Assembly (NCBI GenBank): GCA_007922225.1 | Contig: ML679995.1 | Location: 6,514,689-6,578,688 of the forward strand | Reading direction: 5' to 3' | DNA: 64,000 bases | Source of the DNA: Emydura subglobosa | Taxonomy: Eukaryota > Chordata > Testudines > Chelidae | Shown here: positions 10,600 through 21,161 of the stretch, one piece after another | Numbering within the stretch: position 1 is the first letter of the stretch | Layout: the number at the start of each line of letters is the position of its first letter | Translations under genes and position numbers: made by a program | Notes under the pieces: model-generated | What the model saw: only the letters and a program-made list of their open reading frames with translations | Database searches by the model: none | Told to the model about the DNA's origin: nothing

Positions 10600-11190
10600 A
10601 AATAAATGAATGAGAGTTGGACGGAAAAGGCATGGAATTTTAATGGAAAATTTCTGTGAAAACAAACATTTGTCTTTGGATATTTTTGACCCTTTAGCAG
10701 AAAATTAAAAATCAGAAAAATCCAGCTGAGAAGAAGAAGAAGAAGAAGAGCTGGAAATGCTGTCATGTTGTTTTATATGAGTTGTAGTTCAGGGGCTTCA
10801 TGTGCTGAACTTATTGGCTGTAATAAATCTCCCATAATGAACTAGCCCCTCCCCTCCTCTGAGTAGACATGGTTCATATGGAAATCAGATGGCCATGGTA
10901 CATCACTGGAGATTTAATGTGGCTGGGGAGACCACACCTTACAGGAAATGGGGAATAACACATTCAAATTACAGGTCCAATAAGGCACCCCAGCAGTATT
11001 TCCAATTTAAAATTTTCAGTTTCTGGCTAAAAAATGAGGAAAATGGGGGCTTTGCGGTGATTGTTTTTTCAATGAAAAGTCAGAAGTTTCCTCAGAAAGC
11101 ATACATTTTTTGTTCTAAATTTCTTTTGTTAAAAGTCCAATTTTCCATTGAAAAACAGTTTTTATGGAGAATTTTCGACCACCCCTAGCT
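10600..11190. repeat. AT-rich interspersed repeat of the AAAATTTTC / TTTCGACC type, diverged
   Basis: Runs such as AAAATTTTCAG (about 11008-11018), TTTTCAATGAAAAGTC (11067-11082), TTTTCCATTGAAAAAC (11141-11156) and the ending GAATTTTCGACCACCCCTAG (11169-11188) are repeatedly self-complementary. Similar vocabulary recurs at 36.4-36.6 and 45.85-45.97 kb. I read these as copies of one AT-rich non-autonomous family, but class and boundaries are uncertain. Confidence 0.4.
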
Positions 11191-11267
11191 TTGAGGAAAA
11201 CACAAAGAAAAAGTCTCTTCACATATGTCAAGTCAGGGAATGGAGAATGCAAGGTGAAGGCAAAATA

Positions 11268-11905
11268 AAATGATAGAAATGTGAGGCAGAAAGGGACCTC
11301 AACAGGCCATCTAGTCCCACTGCCTGCACTGAGGTATCAAGTAGAACTTGACCATCCCTGACGGAAATTTGTTTAACCTGATCTTAAAAACCTCCAGTGA
11401 TAGGGATTCCACAACCTCCTGTGGAAGCCCATTCCAGATCTAACTACCCTTAGAGGAAGAAAGTGTTTTCCCTAATATCTCCTTGGCTGCAGGTTAAGCC
11501 CATTATTTCTTGGCCTACCATTCATAGACGTGGAAAGCAGTTGATCACCATCCTCTTTATAAAAACCCTTAATGTGCAGAATATTATTAGGTCCCCCCCT
11601 TGGTATTCTTTTCTCAAGCTTAAAGCTCTCCAAGGGTTTTTTTTAATCTTTCCTAATAGGTCACATTTTCTAAATGTTTTATTACTTTTGTGGCTCTTCT
11701 CTGGACTCTTTCTCAATTTGTCCATATCTTTTTTTAAAGTGTGGCACTCAGAACTGGACACAGAACTCCAGCTGAGTCCTCACCAATGCCCAGTAGAGTG
11801 GGACAATTACCTCCCATATCTTATATGACACTTCTGTTAATACACCCCAGCATGATATTAGCCTTTTTTTGCAACTGCATCACAATGTTGACTGAGATTC
11901 AATTC
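11268..11905 (-). mobile_element. CR1 LINE 3' portion, antisense
   Basis: Read on the minus strand this runs from the end of ORF2 through the 3' UTR to the tail. Plus-strand landmarks are 'agggacctcaacaggccatc', 'gattccacaacctcctgtgg', 'tggctcttctctggactctt', 'ctcaatttgtccatatc' and 'gaactggacacagaactcca', in reversed CR1 order. ORF2 is interrupted by stops, so the element is dead. Open frames reported on its plus strand are simply the antisense of CR1. Confidence 0.85.
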
Positions 11906-12880
11906 TAACAGCAATTGCTTATACAGAAAAAAAATGACCACACCATTTACTCCATTTCCTATTTCCAACCCCTGATCCCTGGTTCTCCCTTTCTCCCACT
12001 GCCCCCCTGCATGTGCTCTTCTGCTGTCTATTTCTCTTTTCCGCACCACTTGATCTCTCGACACAGGTGCCTTGTTCCCTTGACCTCTGCTCCCTTGGAC
12101 GTTACTGTTCACTCCACTCCCTGATGATAGCTCCCATTTCCTATCCTCCTTCTCTTACACAGCCGTCGGACAGAAGCATCTACGCTGGTAACTCCTACTT
12201 GGCCCAACTGTTTTTAGAGGCCTCCAGGTTCTGCTCTGCAATGCAGCCAGAAGCAGAATGAGAAACAGCTTGTGAAGAGCCAGCTCTTCACGGGCCACCA
12301 GAAGTGGCCCATATTTTGGGAACTGCTGTTATATTCTATAATCATTATGTGTTTTAGAAGAACCTTCCAGCACCTGGGAGGTGGAGGGAAAAGGTACTAG
12401 AGGTATGGAACATGCCTTTGAAGCTCTCTCACTTGTGGCTTGTGTGGAGGAAAGAGTCTATAAACATTGCCTGTTTGCTCCTTGCCAGAAGGATGACTGT
12501 GCAGTGTTCCCGATTCACTGTTAAAAGAAGGGGGCAGGACACAACTCAGCAGCAACGTGGTGCAGTGCTGCTTCCAGAGATGCAAACAATGCAGGTATTC
12601 ATCATCTCTCTGATATAGAGGACTTGTCATCCGAAGGATACCACAGCCTTGTCCGCGCAAGCTAGCCTTAAAGATCAGACATGGACATGAAGCTCAGGAC
12701 TTGGAGTGTTCTCTACACCTGAGAGCCCTGTGTGCCTAGCAGGATGTCCTGCTGGGCTTGATGGGAGCGTATTTACATTCCTATTCCTCATTAGCACAGG
12801 GGAAAATGAAAAAGGTTTTGCTTTGTTAAGCAGAAGAGAACAAAGATTGAGCCTGACCAGTGAATAGAGCTCCTCTTTCA
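11906..12880. other. Unassigned DNA, possible hAT-like terminus
   Basis: It is pyrimidine-rich around 11960-12160. The block 'cccatattttgggaactgct' at about 12308-12327 resembles the right terminus of hAT elements (TTTGGGAAC), but no matching left terminus was found. No exon is supported. Confidence 0.4.
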
Positions 12881-12884
12881 AGAA

Positions 12885-13100
12885 TAAAACATAGAATTGT
12901 TCAGTACATCAGACGAAATTATCAGCCATCTGTGAACTGAGCATCAAAGGCACAATTAAAGTATCAACAGGCATTCCCTTCAAATAATTTATAACAATGC
13001 TGCATGAGCACATCTCAAATCTTCCTGGCGCTCCAGACCTCTTGGTAGTGAACGTCTCATTTGCATCAAACATACTGAAAAATAATAAGAACAGGAAAAA
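12885..13100. promoter_or_regulatory. Candidate conserved non-coding element
   Basis: The sequence is non-repetitive and complex, with AATTATCAGCCATC, CACAATTAAAG, CAAATAATTTATAAC and CTCATTTGCATCAAAC (an octamer-like ATTTGCAT near 13059-13066). It lacks transposon features and has no coding frame. The texture is that of a vertebrate enhancer; alignment to other amniotes is needed. Confidence 0.35.
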
Positions 13101-14005
13101 GGAGAAGAAGAAAGTCTAAGGGTAACATTGGGTTACAGTGGTGCTGTTCTCAATTCACTGTACTAGAGATCTGACAGCGAGAAATTTGAGTCATACTCTG
13201 TCTAACTTAGTCACGCAACTGCAGGACTCTGTAAATCTGCAAAGAAATTTGTGATGGAAACAAAGGGGAAAGGAGGATAGGGTGACGCAATGCTTCCACC
13301 TCACCAAGACATGACATTGGCATCGACTCCGGCTGAAAACTGATTGGCTTGCTTTCTGGGAAACTAACAAGGGAATATATAAAAAAGTTGGTGGGTACCA
13401 GGTGCTGTGTGTATTGGGGATGAATGAGAAAGAGGAGAAACAAGCAAATGCATAAAGATGCTGTTTTCAGCAACGCTGTTGGGTAACCGTGGGTTTATCA
13501 AATATTGACAAACATGAAATGATTGTAATCAGTCACTGTCAGAAGAGAACAGGTACCCTCCTCTCTTTTACAAATGATCCAATTAAAGGAAACATGTTGG
13601 CTATAAAAGTCAAAATCAACAATGCACTGTACACTGACAGCCCATCCAACATATAAAATCAATAGTGCATTCTTCTTCTAGCCAGCACAAAGCAACAGTA
13701 GCAACTTTCCCACCTCCTTAGTCAAATATGACACCGTATCAATCGATCAAAACTTAGTACTTATTGAACACTGGCTTCTGAAGAATGCAAAATGTATTGT
13801 TCTTTCCCTATTTAATTTCAATGAAGTTTAACTTAAAGGCATAATACTTGAAGGAGCTCAACTATTTTATTGTGGTTAGATATAGATATAACTAAAGCTA
13901 ACTGGGTGGATAGATCTAAATATTAATATATGATTTTTCAGCACCATGCTATATCTATTTTTAGTTCAAATCCCTTAATAACATTCTCTCAGTGCAATGT
14001 GATGG
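13101..14005. other. Unassigned DNA
   Basis: Unique-looking AT-rich sequence. Nothing with gene structure is visible. Confidence 0.5.
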
Positions 14006-14007
14006 CA

Positions 14008-14265
14008 GGCATAGACTCATGGAATAGAGTTGGAAAGGACCATTTAATCACCTAGCCCAGCTGCCTTCTAGTGCAGAATGGTTCTCTAAAGTATATTTCT
14101 TTGCTCTGCGGGTTGAGTCTAGTTCTAAGTGAGTCCTGTAAAGGAACTTCCTCACAGAGAGACTATTTCACAGCCTAAATAGATCTCACTACTAGAGGAA
14201 CTTTTTTTTCCTCCTGGCTATTCAGTTGAAATTTACCGTTATTAGTTCCCTTCCGTTTGGCTTGA
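14008..14265 (-). mobile_element. Old CR1 LINE 3' fragment, antisense
   Basis: 'catagactcatggaatagag', 'ttggaaaggaccatttaatc' and 'cctagcccagctgccttcta' correspond to a reversed CR1 tail and 3' UTR, followed by 'ggaacttcctcacagaga'. It is strongly diverged and non-coding. Confidence 0.6.
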
Positions 14266-14385
14266 TTCAGGAAAGCATTATCATTGAGAACTGCACATAA
14301 GCCTATGCTGAAAATTCAGCATTTGCCTGTGTGGTCCTGATCAGAAAGGAATCAAGCATGTTGTTAGGTTCTTTCTTGATTTTAT

Positions 14386-15080
14386 CAGGGTTGATAAATG
14401 CAAAGTGATGCACATTGGAAAACATAATCCCAACTATACATATAAAATGATGGGGTCTAAATTAGCTGTTACTGCTAAAGAAAGGGATCTTGGAGTAATT
14501 ATGGATAGTTCTTTGAAAATGTGCAGTGGCGGTCAAAAAAGCTAAGAGAATGTTGGGAATCATTAGGAAAGGGATAGATAATAAGACAGAAAATATCATA
14601 CTGCCTCTATATGAATCCATAGTATGCCCACATCTTGAATACTGCATGCAGATCTGATCACCCCATCTCAAAAAAGATATATTGGAATTGTAAACGAGTC
14701 AGAAAAGGGCAGCCAAAATGAGTAGGGGTATGGAAAAACTTGCATATGAGGAAAAATTAATAAGACTGACTTTTCAGCTTGGAAAAGAGACAATGAAGGG
14801 GGATATGATAGAGGAGTATAAAATCATGACTGGTGTGGAGACAGTAAATAAGGCAGTGTTATTTACTCCTTCTCATAACACAAGAGCTAGGGGTCACCAA
14901 ATGAAATTAATAGGGAGCAAGTTTAAACGAACAAAGGAAGTATTTCTTCACACAACGCACAGTCAACCGGTGGAAATCCTTGCCAGAGACTGTTGTGAAT
15001 GTTAAGACTATAAAAGGGTTAAAAAACCAAATAGATAAGTTCATGGAGGAGAGGTTCACCAGTGGCTATTAGATTTATAG
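14386..15080 (+). mobile_element. CR1-family LINE, sense, 5'- and tail-truncated
   Basis: The order follows the C-terminal part of ORF2 and the following untranslated region: 'gttgataaatgcaaagtgat', a 'gatcttggagtaattatgga' block, 'aagctaagagaatgttggga', 'cttgaatactgcatgcagat', and 'ggggatatgatagaggagta'. An open piece at 14718-15005 retains the [22 protein letters not shown] type C-terminal region of CR1 ORF2, interrupted upstream by stops. The typical ATTCTATG tail is missing. It represents a subfamily distinct from the copies at 17.7 and 43.1 kb. Confidence 0.85.
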
Positions 15081-16100
15081 TTTCACAGTTCTGACAAACT
15101 GTGGGGGGTAAGATAATGGAGGAAGTCAGAGAAAAATTATTCAATGGCAATAGGTGTTCGTAAAGTTAAAGCTTTATAACTGTTAAAACAGAAATTGTCA
15201 TCCTCACTTGCCAAAATATACAAAGTAAGTATTCTTAAATCAAACTCTAATATGATGACAAGCAGCATTTTTCTCAATCGGCCTATCTGTAAAATTTGTT
15301 TATTATTGATGGAAATATTTTTTCATCAGTTCCTGTGTATATAGTGAAATTGACATTTATCAGCATCTACCAATAAAAATCTAACTTAATCTAATCTAAT
15401 CTTTACAGACCCTATTATAGATCATCTAATTTCACCCTCTACCTCTTTGGTGTTTGCCCCACCTGTTTTATTTTTAAATTATATCTTTAAGAAAGATTGT
15501 CCCCATTCATTTATCCAGGGATCAGGAAATCCCACAGAAATGATTTAACCAAAATGCCTGGCACGTTAAAATGTCTCCAGAGCTTCATCTAAGTGACCTT
15601 GCTTAAAACATAAACAACCAAAAAACCCTCCAAAGATTCTGATCCGCAACACACAAAAGTCAATAGGAAGGCACTGAAAGACTTTGCTTTGGATCAGGCC
15701 CTAAGATAACAACGTGACCTTTTCTTTTTCTTGCTGAAATTCTCCATTCATAAATTATGCAGATTTCTGATACAATGGATGTTGCCTAATTTCTCACATT
15801 GGCTCCTTGATTGTCATTTTACTTTTAAATCACTAGCATTACCAACTGCAAGTCAGACCACTTCATAAAATATTGATGCTTCAAAGAGACCAGGTTGCAC
15901 CATTTGCAGACATGTGTGCTTACATTTAAAATGCCATTTACCTTTTCTCACAGTGTATGGACAATAATTAGCAAAGGCAACAGAATGACTATTTTTCTTA
16001 TGAAATGTTATATGACTACTGTGCCAATACGATTATTTATTTTATATCTATTTTTTAAAAGTAATCAGACACCCCATGCTCTGCTGAAGCTATTAAGTTT
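15081..16100. other. Unassigned DNA with a small candidate conserved element
   Basis: A (TCTAA)n-like run lies at 15381-15402. The part 15700-15870 (AATTATGCAGATTTC, GATTGTCATTTTAC, AATCACTAGCATTACC) looks complex and non-repetitive and could be a conserved element. At about 15645-15705 a 'gtcaataggaaggcactgaa' ... 'ggatcaggcccta' piece belongs to the short palindromic repeat family. Confidence 0.4.
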
Positions 16101-16104
16101 GTAT

Positions 16105-16165
16105 TATAGCAGTGCCTAAAAGTCTCCATTGAGATCGGGGCCTTATTGTGCTAGATGCTGTACAT
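16105..16165 (-). mobile_element. SINE 3'-tail fragment, antisense
   Basis: 'ttattgtgctagatgctgta' at about 16133-16152 is the antisense of the widespread SINE tail 'gtacagcgcctagcacaatg'. The same tail recurs near 35.9, 36.2, 50.1, 57.4 and 58.4 kb. Confidence 0.6.
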
Positions 16166-16177
16166 ATTGACAGTACG

Positions 16178-17028
16178 AGGTAGAGGGTGGAATCCACAAA
16201 GGCGCTTAGAAGGGATCCACAAAGGTATCCAAAGCGTGGAATCCACAAAGGGACATGCCATAGCAAAAGAACTTAACTTTTAGTACCTAGAAAATCACAG
16301 GAACAACACTGTGATCCACAAAGCCAAGGTGCCTAGGCTCATTATACAATGAATGAGAAGAGGAAGATGCCTAAGCCCAAATTTACACGACAGAGTTAGC
16401 TGGAGGCAAGACAGCGTATCTCGACCTAACTCTGTAAGTTTCTACACTAAAATTTCACTCCCGCCAATGTAACTTGCCAGCTACACCAACTTAATAACTC
16501 TGCTTCCACTTCCACTAGAGGCGTAGAGTCTATAAAGTATAGTTAGGTTGATGCAGTGTCAGTATAGACACTGTGTTGCTTGTGTTGACTGTTGCTGGTT
16601 TGCAGAAGCCATCCCACAATGCCCCACCCTGACAGTTCACTTGGTGCAAGCGCTCCTAATTAGTAGAGTTGACACGCACAAGTGATGAAATTACTGTATG
16701 CTGACATAAATTAGGTTGACATAATGTTGTAGTGTAGATATGCCCTTAGAATACGATCCACAAAAATCCAGCATGCTAGATAGGGAAACATCTAACCGAG
16801 ACAACAGGAATTGGCTATGTCAGAGGTGTGTACTAAACCCCACCCTTCTTTTGGAGTTATGCACCTTAAGTCTGGGCTTCAGGGAGGCACCTAGCTCTGC
16901 TTAGCAACCCATGGGAACCTGGGGCCTGGAGTCACACAGCTTAGGAACCAAAGCTACTTCTTGGCAGAATGAGTTAGGCCTAAATCTGGGGTTAGGTGCT
17001 TAGGTCCATCATGGATCTGGTCCAAAGA
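16178..17028. repeat. GATCCACAAAG interspersed repeat, interrupted by a MITE
   Basis: The motif (G)GATCCACAAA or GAATCCACAAA occurs at about 16191, 16214, 16240, 16312 and 16748. The unit ends at about 17000-17028 with 'gttaggtgcttaggtccatc' and 'atggatctgg', the complementary version of the opening, so the whole unit is palindromic at its ends. The interval 16380-16747 is a separate inserted element (next entry). Non-coding. Confidence 0.55.
16380..16747. mobile_element. Non-autonomous DNA transposon (MITE) inside the GATCCACAAAG repeat
   Basis: The right terminus (reverse complement) is TAAGGGCATATCTACACTAC. The left terminus is decayed (AATTTACACGACAGAGTTAG). Interior blocks 'tcgacctaactctgtaagt', 'ctacactaaaatttcactcc', 'tagttaggttgatgcagtgt' and 'cagaagccatcccacaatgc' are typical of one turtle MITE family. 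GATCCACAAAG motifs flank it on both sides, which supports insertion. Confidence 0.65.
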
Positions 17029-17029
17029 T

Positions 17030-17215
17030 CTTTCAATCTAAATAGACAAGAAAGACAAAGGGTGAGAAAGGAAACAGATTCATCCCCATTTTACAAATGG
17101 AGACCTGATTCCCAGAAAAAGTGATCTTGACAAGGAAATCTGGGATAACTCCAGGATTTGAAGGCACAGCTCATAAACTGCAATCTACTGGTTTAGCACA
17201 ATACTACTTCAGGGG
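17030..17215 (-). mobile_element. MIR-like SINE, antisense
   Basis: The plus strand shows 'catccccattttacaaatgg' (17081-17100), then reversed core and head blocks up to a 'ctactggtttagcacaatac' piece that corresponds to the tRNA-derived head. Confidence 0.65.
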
Positions 17216-17245
17216 AATGGGCTCAATACAGTCATAGGTGGGTGA

Positions 17246-17318
17246 AATTCTCTGGCCTGTGCTGTACAAGAGGTGAAATTATATGCTCTACTGATCCCTT
17301 CTGGCCTTAAAACACAAT
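17246..17318 (+). mobile_element. CR1 LINE tail fragment, sense
   Basis: 'aaattctctggcctgtgctg' followed by 'ctgatcccttctggccttaa' is the last roughly 70 bp of the CR1 subfamily seen also at 63.4 kb. It sits between two antisense SINE pieces. Confidence 0.7.
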
Positions 17319-17445
17319 TATCATCCCCATTTTACAAATGGAGAACGGATGTCAAGAAAGAAAAACCAGGGACTCATCCAAGGACACAAAAAGAATTTGA
17401 GCCAGAACCAGACCCACCCCATATAAGTGCACTGTACTGTCTTAG
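17319..17445 (-). mobile_element. MIR-like SINE fragment, antisense
   Basis: It opens with 'tcatccccattttacaaatg', the same block as 240 bp upstream, then diverges into 'ttgagccagaaccagaccc' (reversed head). This is a second antisense SINE copy. Confidence 0.6.
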
Positions 17446-17660
17446 ACCCAAAACTAATCGAGATGCAAATGGGTGAAAGTTGCTAGCTTGTTTCTGTATA
17501 GTCAGTCAGACTAAATGCTCTGTTGTTACTGTCTGGCTTTCAAACAAATTAACAAAAATCTATGACTGAAAGATCACCCTCCTTCTTCATGAACTGAGGG
17601 GTCCCTTCTAATATATAAAGCAACAAGACAATAAACAATTACAACAAGCTGCTTAAATCA
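17446..17660. other. Unassigned DNA
   Basis: No recognised feature. Confidence 0.5.
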
Positions 17661-17664
17661 ACTT

Positions 17665-18802
17665 CTGATCATCTATACTTTTGATACTGTTTCGCATGAC
17701 CCTTCTCATAAACAAATGGGGGAAATTCCACCTAGATGGACCTACTATAAGGTGGGTGACTAACTGGTTGGGAAACCATTCCCAGAGAGTAATTATCAAT
17801 GGTTCAGTCAAGCTGGAAGGGCATATCAAGTGGGGTCCTGCAGAGATCAGTTCTGGGTACAGTTCTGTTCAATATCTTCATCAATGATTAAGATAGGAAG
17901 TACATTTATAAAGTTTGTGGATGATACCACGCTGGGATGGGTTGCAAGTGCTTTGGAGGATAGGATTAAAATTCAAAATGATCTGGACAAACTAGAGAAA
18001 TGGTCTGAAGTAAATAGGATGAAATTCAATAAGGACAAATGCCAAGTACTCCACTGAGGAAGGAACAATCAGCTGAACCAATACAAAATGGGAAATGATT
18101 GTCTAGGAAGGAGTACTACAAAAAGGGATCTAGGGGTCATAGTGGATCACAAGCTAAATATTTGACAACAGTGTTACACTGTTGCAAAAAAAGCAAACAT
18201 CATTCTGGGATGTATTAACAGGAGTGTTGTAAGCAAGACACAAGAACTAATTTTTCTGTTCTACTTCCTGCTGATTAGGCCTCAACTGAAGTATTGTGCC
18301 CATTTTCTGGCCCCACATTTCAGGAAAGATGTGGACAAATTGGAGAGACTCCAGAGATGAGCAACAAAAATTATTAAGGATCTAGAAAACATGACCTATG
18401 AGGGAAGATTGAAAAAATTGGGTTTGTTTAGTCTGGAGAAGAGAAGACTGACGGGGGACATGATAACAGTTTTATAATATATAAAAGTTTGTTACAAGGG
18501 GGAGAGATAAAAAGTTTTCTCATTAACCTCTGAGGATAGGACAAGAAGCAATGGGCTTAAATTTCAGCAAGAGCAATTTAGGTTGGACATTAGAAAGACT
18601 TCCTAACAGTTAAGGTAGTTTAGCACCAGAATACATTCCCTAGGGAGGTTATGGAATCTCCATCATTGGAGATTTTTAAGAGCAGGTTAGACAAACACCT
18701 TTCAAGAATGGTCTAGATAATACGTAATCTTGTCTTGAGTGCAGGGGACTGGACAACATGACTTCCCGAGGTCCCTTCCAGTCCTACGATTCTATGATTC
18801 TA
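17665..18802 (+). mobile_element. CR1 LINE, sense, 5'-truncated with canonical tail
   Basis: The element begins within the ORF2 reverse transcriptase ('tttgatactgtttcgcatga', the FDTVSHD motif-A region) and runs through motif C, the C-terminal region and the 3' UTR to the tail 'cgattctatgattctac'. Upstream parts were lost at insertion, as is usual for CR1. Stops and frameshifts are present (for instance near 17887 and 18056), so the copy is dead. It is the best-preserved of the medium-length CR1s here. Confidence 0.92.
17681..18057 (+). pseudogene. CR1 ORF2 reverse transcriptase remnant with FVDD motif
   Basis: Two overlapping frames carry the RT palm of CR1 ORF2. Residues like WVTNWLGNHSQRVIINGS match the segment between motifs A and B. 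In the second frame, FIKFVDDTTLGW carries motif C with both catalytic aspartates, followed by the DLDKLEKWSEVNRMKFNKDK block that follows motif C in CR1. A frameshift near 17830-17885 separates the two. No start codon belongs to the protein here. Confidence 0.85.
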
Positions 18803-19037
18803 CACAGTCCTAACTCTTTCCCCCCTTATAATTCCATTACACTTTCAAATAACAGATGAACAACTCCCATTTTCTCATTCTATTCCTTCCCTAAGCATCT
18901 ACAAAAACAGCAGCTTGCTGTGTATTTAATCAGTCCTGCAGCTCAGTCATTGGAGGATATCTGTTTTGGGCAAAGTTTCCAATTTCTCTAACAGTTGGCA
19001 AATCGTTTTCACCTGTTCTCCCTCCCCTCTAATTACT
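18803..19037. other. Unassigned DNA
   Basis: Pyrimidine-rich unique sequence, with nothing recognised. Confidence 0.5.
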
Positions 19038-19042
19038 CAGAG

Positions 19043-19319
19043 TAGGTCTACACTACAGAGTTACTTGGGTATGACTTTGTTGCTCAGGGGTGTGAAAAAA
19101 ACCACACCCCATGAGTGACATAGTTATACTGACCTAAGCACCGGTGTGGATAGAGCTATGTCAGCGGGAGAGATTCTCCTGCTGACATAACTATTACCTC
19201 TTGCAGGGGTGGATTAACTACGCCGACAGGAAAGATCTATCCCATCAGCTTAGAGAGTCTTATTAAAGCACTATAGTGGTTCAGCTGCACTGATACAGTG
19301 TTTTAAGTGTAGACCTGGC
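19043..19319. mobile_element. Non-autonomous DNA transposon (MITE) with possible CAGAG target duplication
   Basis: The left end TAGGTCTACACTACAGAGTT and the right end (reverse complement) GCCAGGTCTACACTTAAAAC are inverted termini sharing AGGTCTACACT. The pentamer CAGAG flanks both sides (19038-19042 and 19320-19324). The interior has 'gagcaatgtc'-type blocks and 'gctatgtcagcgggagagat'. It is about 277 bp long and non-coding. Confidence 0.75.
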
Positions 19320-19324
19320 CAGAG

Positions 19325-20024
19325 ACTAATCTAGCTACAGAAGTCTTCGTTTTTGTATCCGTAGCATTTAGCACTGTGGTATCTGAGTACCGATACATGA
19401 AACAAAACCAGACGAAAAAAAATGGCAAAAGAAAAGTCCTGCAAACCCTGTTTCCTGGAAGTGTTAACAGACAAGGGAAGTTAGAGCAAAAAAGACAGCT
19501 AAAAAAAAAAGGGCTTAATCCAAGTCTTGAACACAGCCACACAAGAAGTCTGGCAGATCCCTTCATAGAAATGGGGTTCTTTGACCCGTAACCCAACCAT
19601 GGAAGACTACAGGGCTATCAGGCGAAGATACCCCGTTGACTGCAGCTGCTCCAGTTATTGATTCTGCGAAAGACCATTGTGCCCACATCTTGGCCATAAA
19701 TCCCCACAGCGTGGACTTGTGCAGCGGCACCAGTGAAATGTAAGGAATTATGAGAGGTTAGAAGAAAAACCAGTAAGTAGCACCTATGCGTTAATAAACT
19801 GCTTCCTATTATGATACAGTTGAAAGACTCAGAGAACGAATAGCCACAAGGGGGAATACAATACGAGACAGAAAGCTGGTGTAACTCTTTCTCTCCAATA
19901 GCCCTTGTTTGTCAGACAATAAAGAAAAAATAAACTGCCCATTTTGGTACCTTACCCTTTTGGTCTGGGCTGTGTTTACATCCTGCAGGGGACTTTGTGG
20001 GAAGCGAACAAAAGGAGAGCTAAT
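19325..20024. other. Unassigned DNA
   Basis: It contains an A-rich stretch (19501-19511) and no recognised family. Short open frames on both strands lack motifs. The G+C content is slightly higher than nearby sequence between 19600 and 19740. Confidence 0.45.
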
Positions 20025-20205
20025 ACCTGATGACCACAAGGAGGCTGAAGTGTTTAGTGCCTATTTTTATTTTAATTCTTCACTAAAAATGGTAATGGTA
20101 ATTAACACAGTTAATGTTAACATCAAGGGGAAAGGAATGTAAGCCAAAATAAGGGAAGAACAAGTTAAAGACTATTTAGATAACTTAGATGTATTTTAGT
20201 CATCA

Positions 20206-21161
20206 TGTTGTCTGGAAGGGCTCACAAATGTGAGTGCCTATCTCAGGGCAGACTGTCAGAAAATGATGGCAGATATCCCAAACTGGTGGTATATGCTGTA
20301 ATTCGATTTCACCGAGCCAATAACAAATGTGAACTCCTGGATCACTCTACCAGTTTTACCATGGAATCCTCTTAGACTCTCTCGCCTACCTTTCCACAGT
20401 GAACTTTTTGATAATGGTCACTTAAACCAAATATCACACCACATCAGGTTTCTCCCAGTCCCAAGAGATCAGTCACTTACCCCAGACCTGCTGGTACTCC
20501 AAATCTCACTCCAAAGACAACACTGGCAGTCAATTCTATAGTAAACGAACTAAAGATTTATTAGCTAAGAAAAAGAAGGAGAATTATTGAGAGGTTAAAG
20601 CCGATAAAATGTAATAACAGGTGAATCACAGTTTGTAACTCCAAATGGTGGCAGTGATGCAATGAACTGCGTTTCCCAAAAGTCTTTCAGGGCTACACAG
20701 AATAACCTGGGGATCTCCGTCTTCTCATTCAGGTATGCTGCCCTGTTAGAATCCAAACAGTCCAGAGATAAAGGATCTTTCTTTGAATCCATATTTATAT
20801 CTTCTTCTCACAGAAGACAAACGTCGGCTTTTGCTTTGATGACAGTGAATTGGAAATACACTTAGTATTTTGACCTCCAAACATCATACATAATAGCCAT
20901 TTGCTTTAGGATTTTCTATTAAAGTCCTTAAGTCCTTCATTAGCATTTCACAAGATTTCTTTGATGGCTTATTTAGTTACATTGTGTATACTCTGTAAGA
21001 GATTGCTGTTACATTATAACAGGAACACATAAGTGAAAACAATACAAGTAACATTCCACTAGTTTTCATGAAGTTTGAACATCTAAATACACACTTATAC
21101 ATTTAATACTTTTATCTATACTAACACACAAGTGAATTGGCCTGGGGTTCTGATTTGCCAG
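20206..21161. mobile_element. LTR-like (solo LTR?) insertion within CR1
   Basis: The insert is 956 bp long and flanked by the perfect pentamer CATCA on both sides (20201-20205 and 21162-21166). It starts TGTTGTCTGG and ends TTTGCCAG. If the right boundary is moved by two bases the element is TG...CA, the LTR hallmark. It interrupts a CR1 whose halves rejoin exactly, so it is a real insertion and younger than that CR1. It has no coding frames. Length, 5-bp duplication and TG start fit a solo LTR of an endogenous retrovirus-like element; the family is not known to me. Confidence 0.6.

Noticed and set aside
11463..11828. 121-codon plus-strand frame
   Set aside because: It is the antisense strand of a CR1 3' region.
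16191..16326. GATCCACAAA repeats as a CRISPR array or satellite
   Set aside because: Spacing is irregular, flanks are shared with a dispersed repeat, and the DNA is vertebrate.
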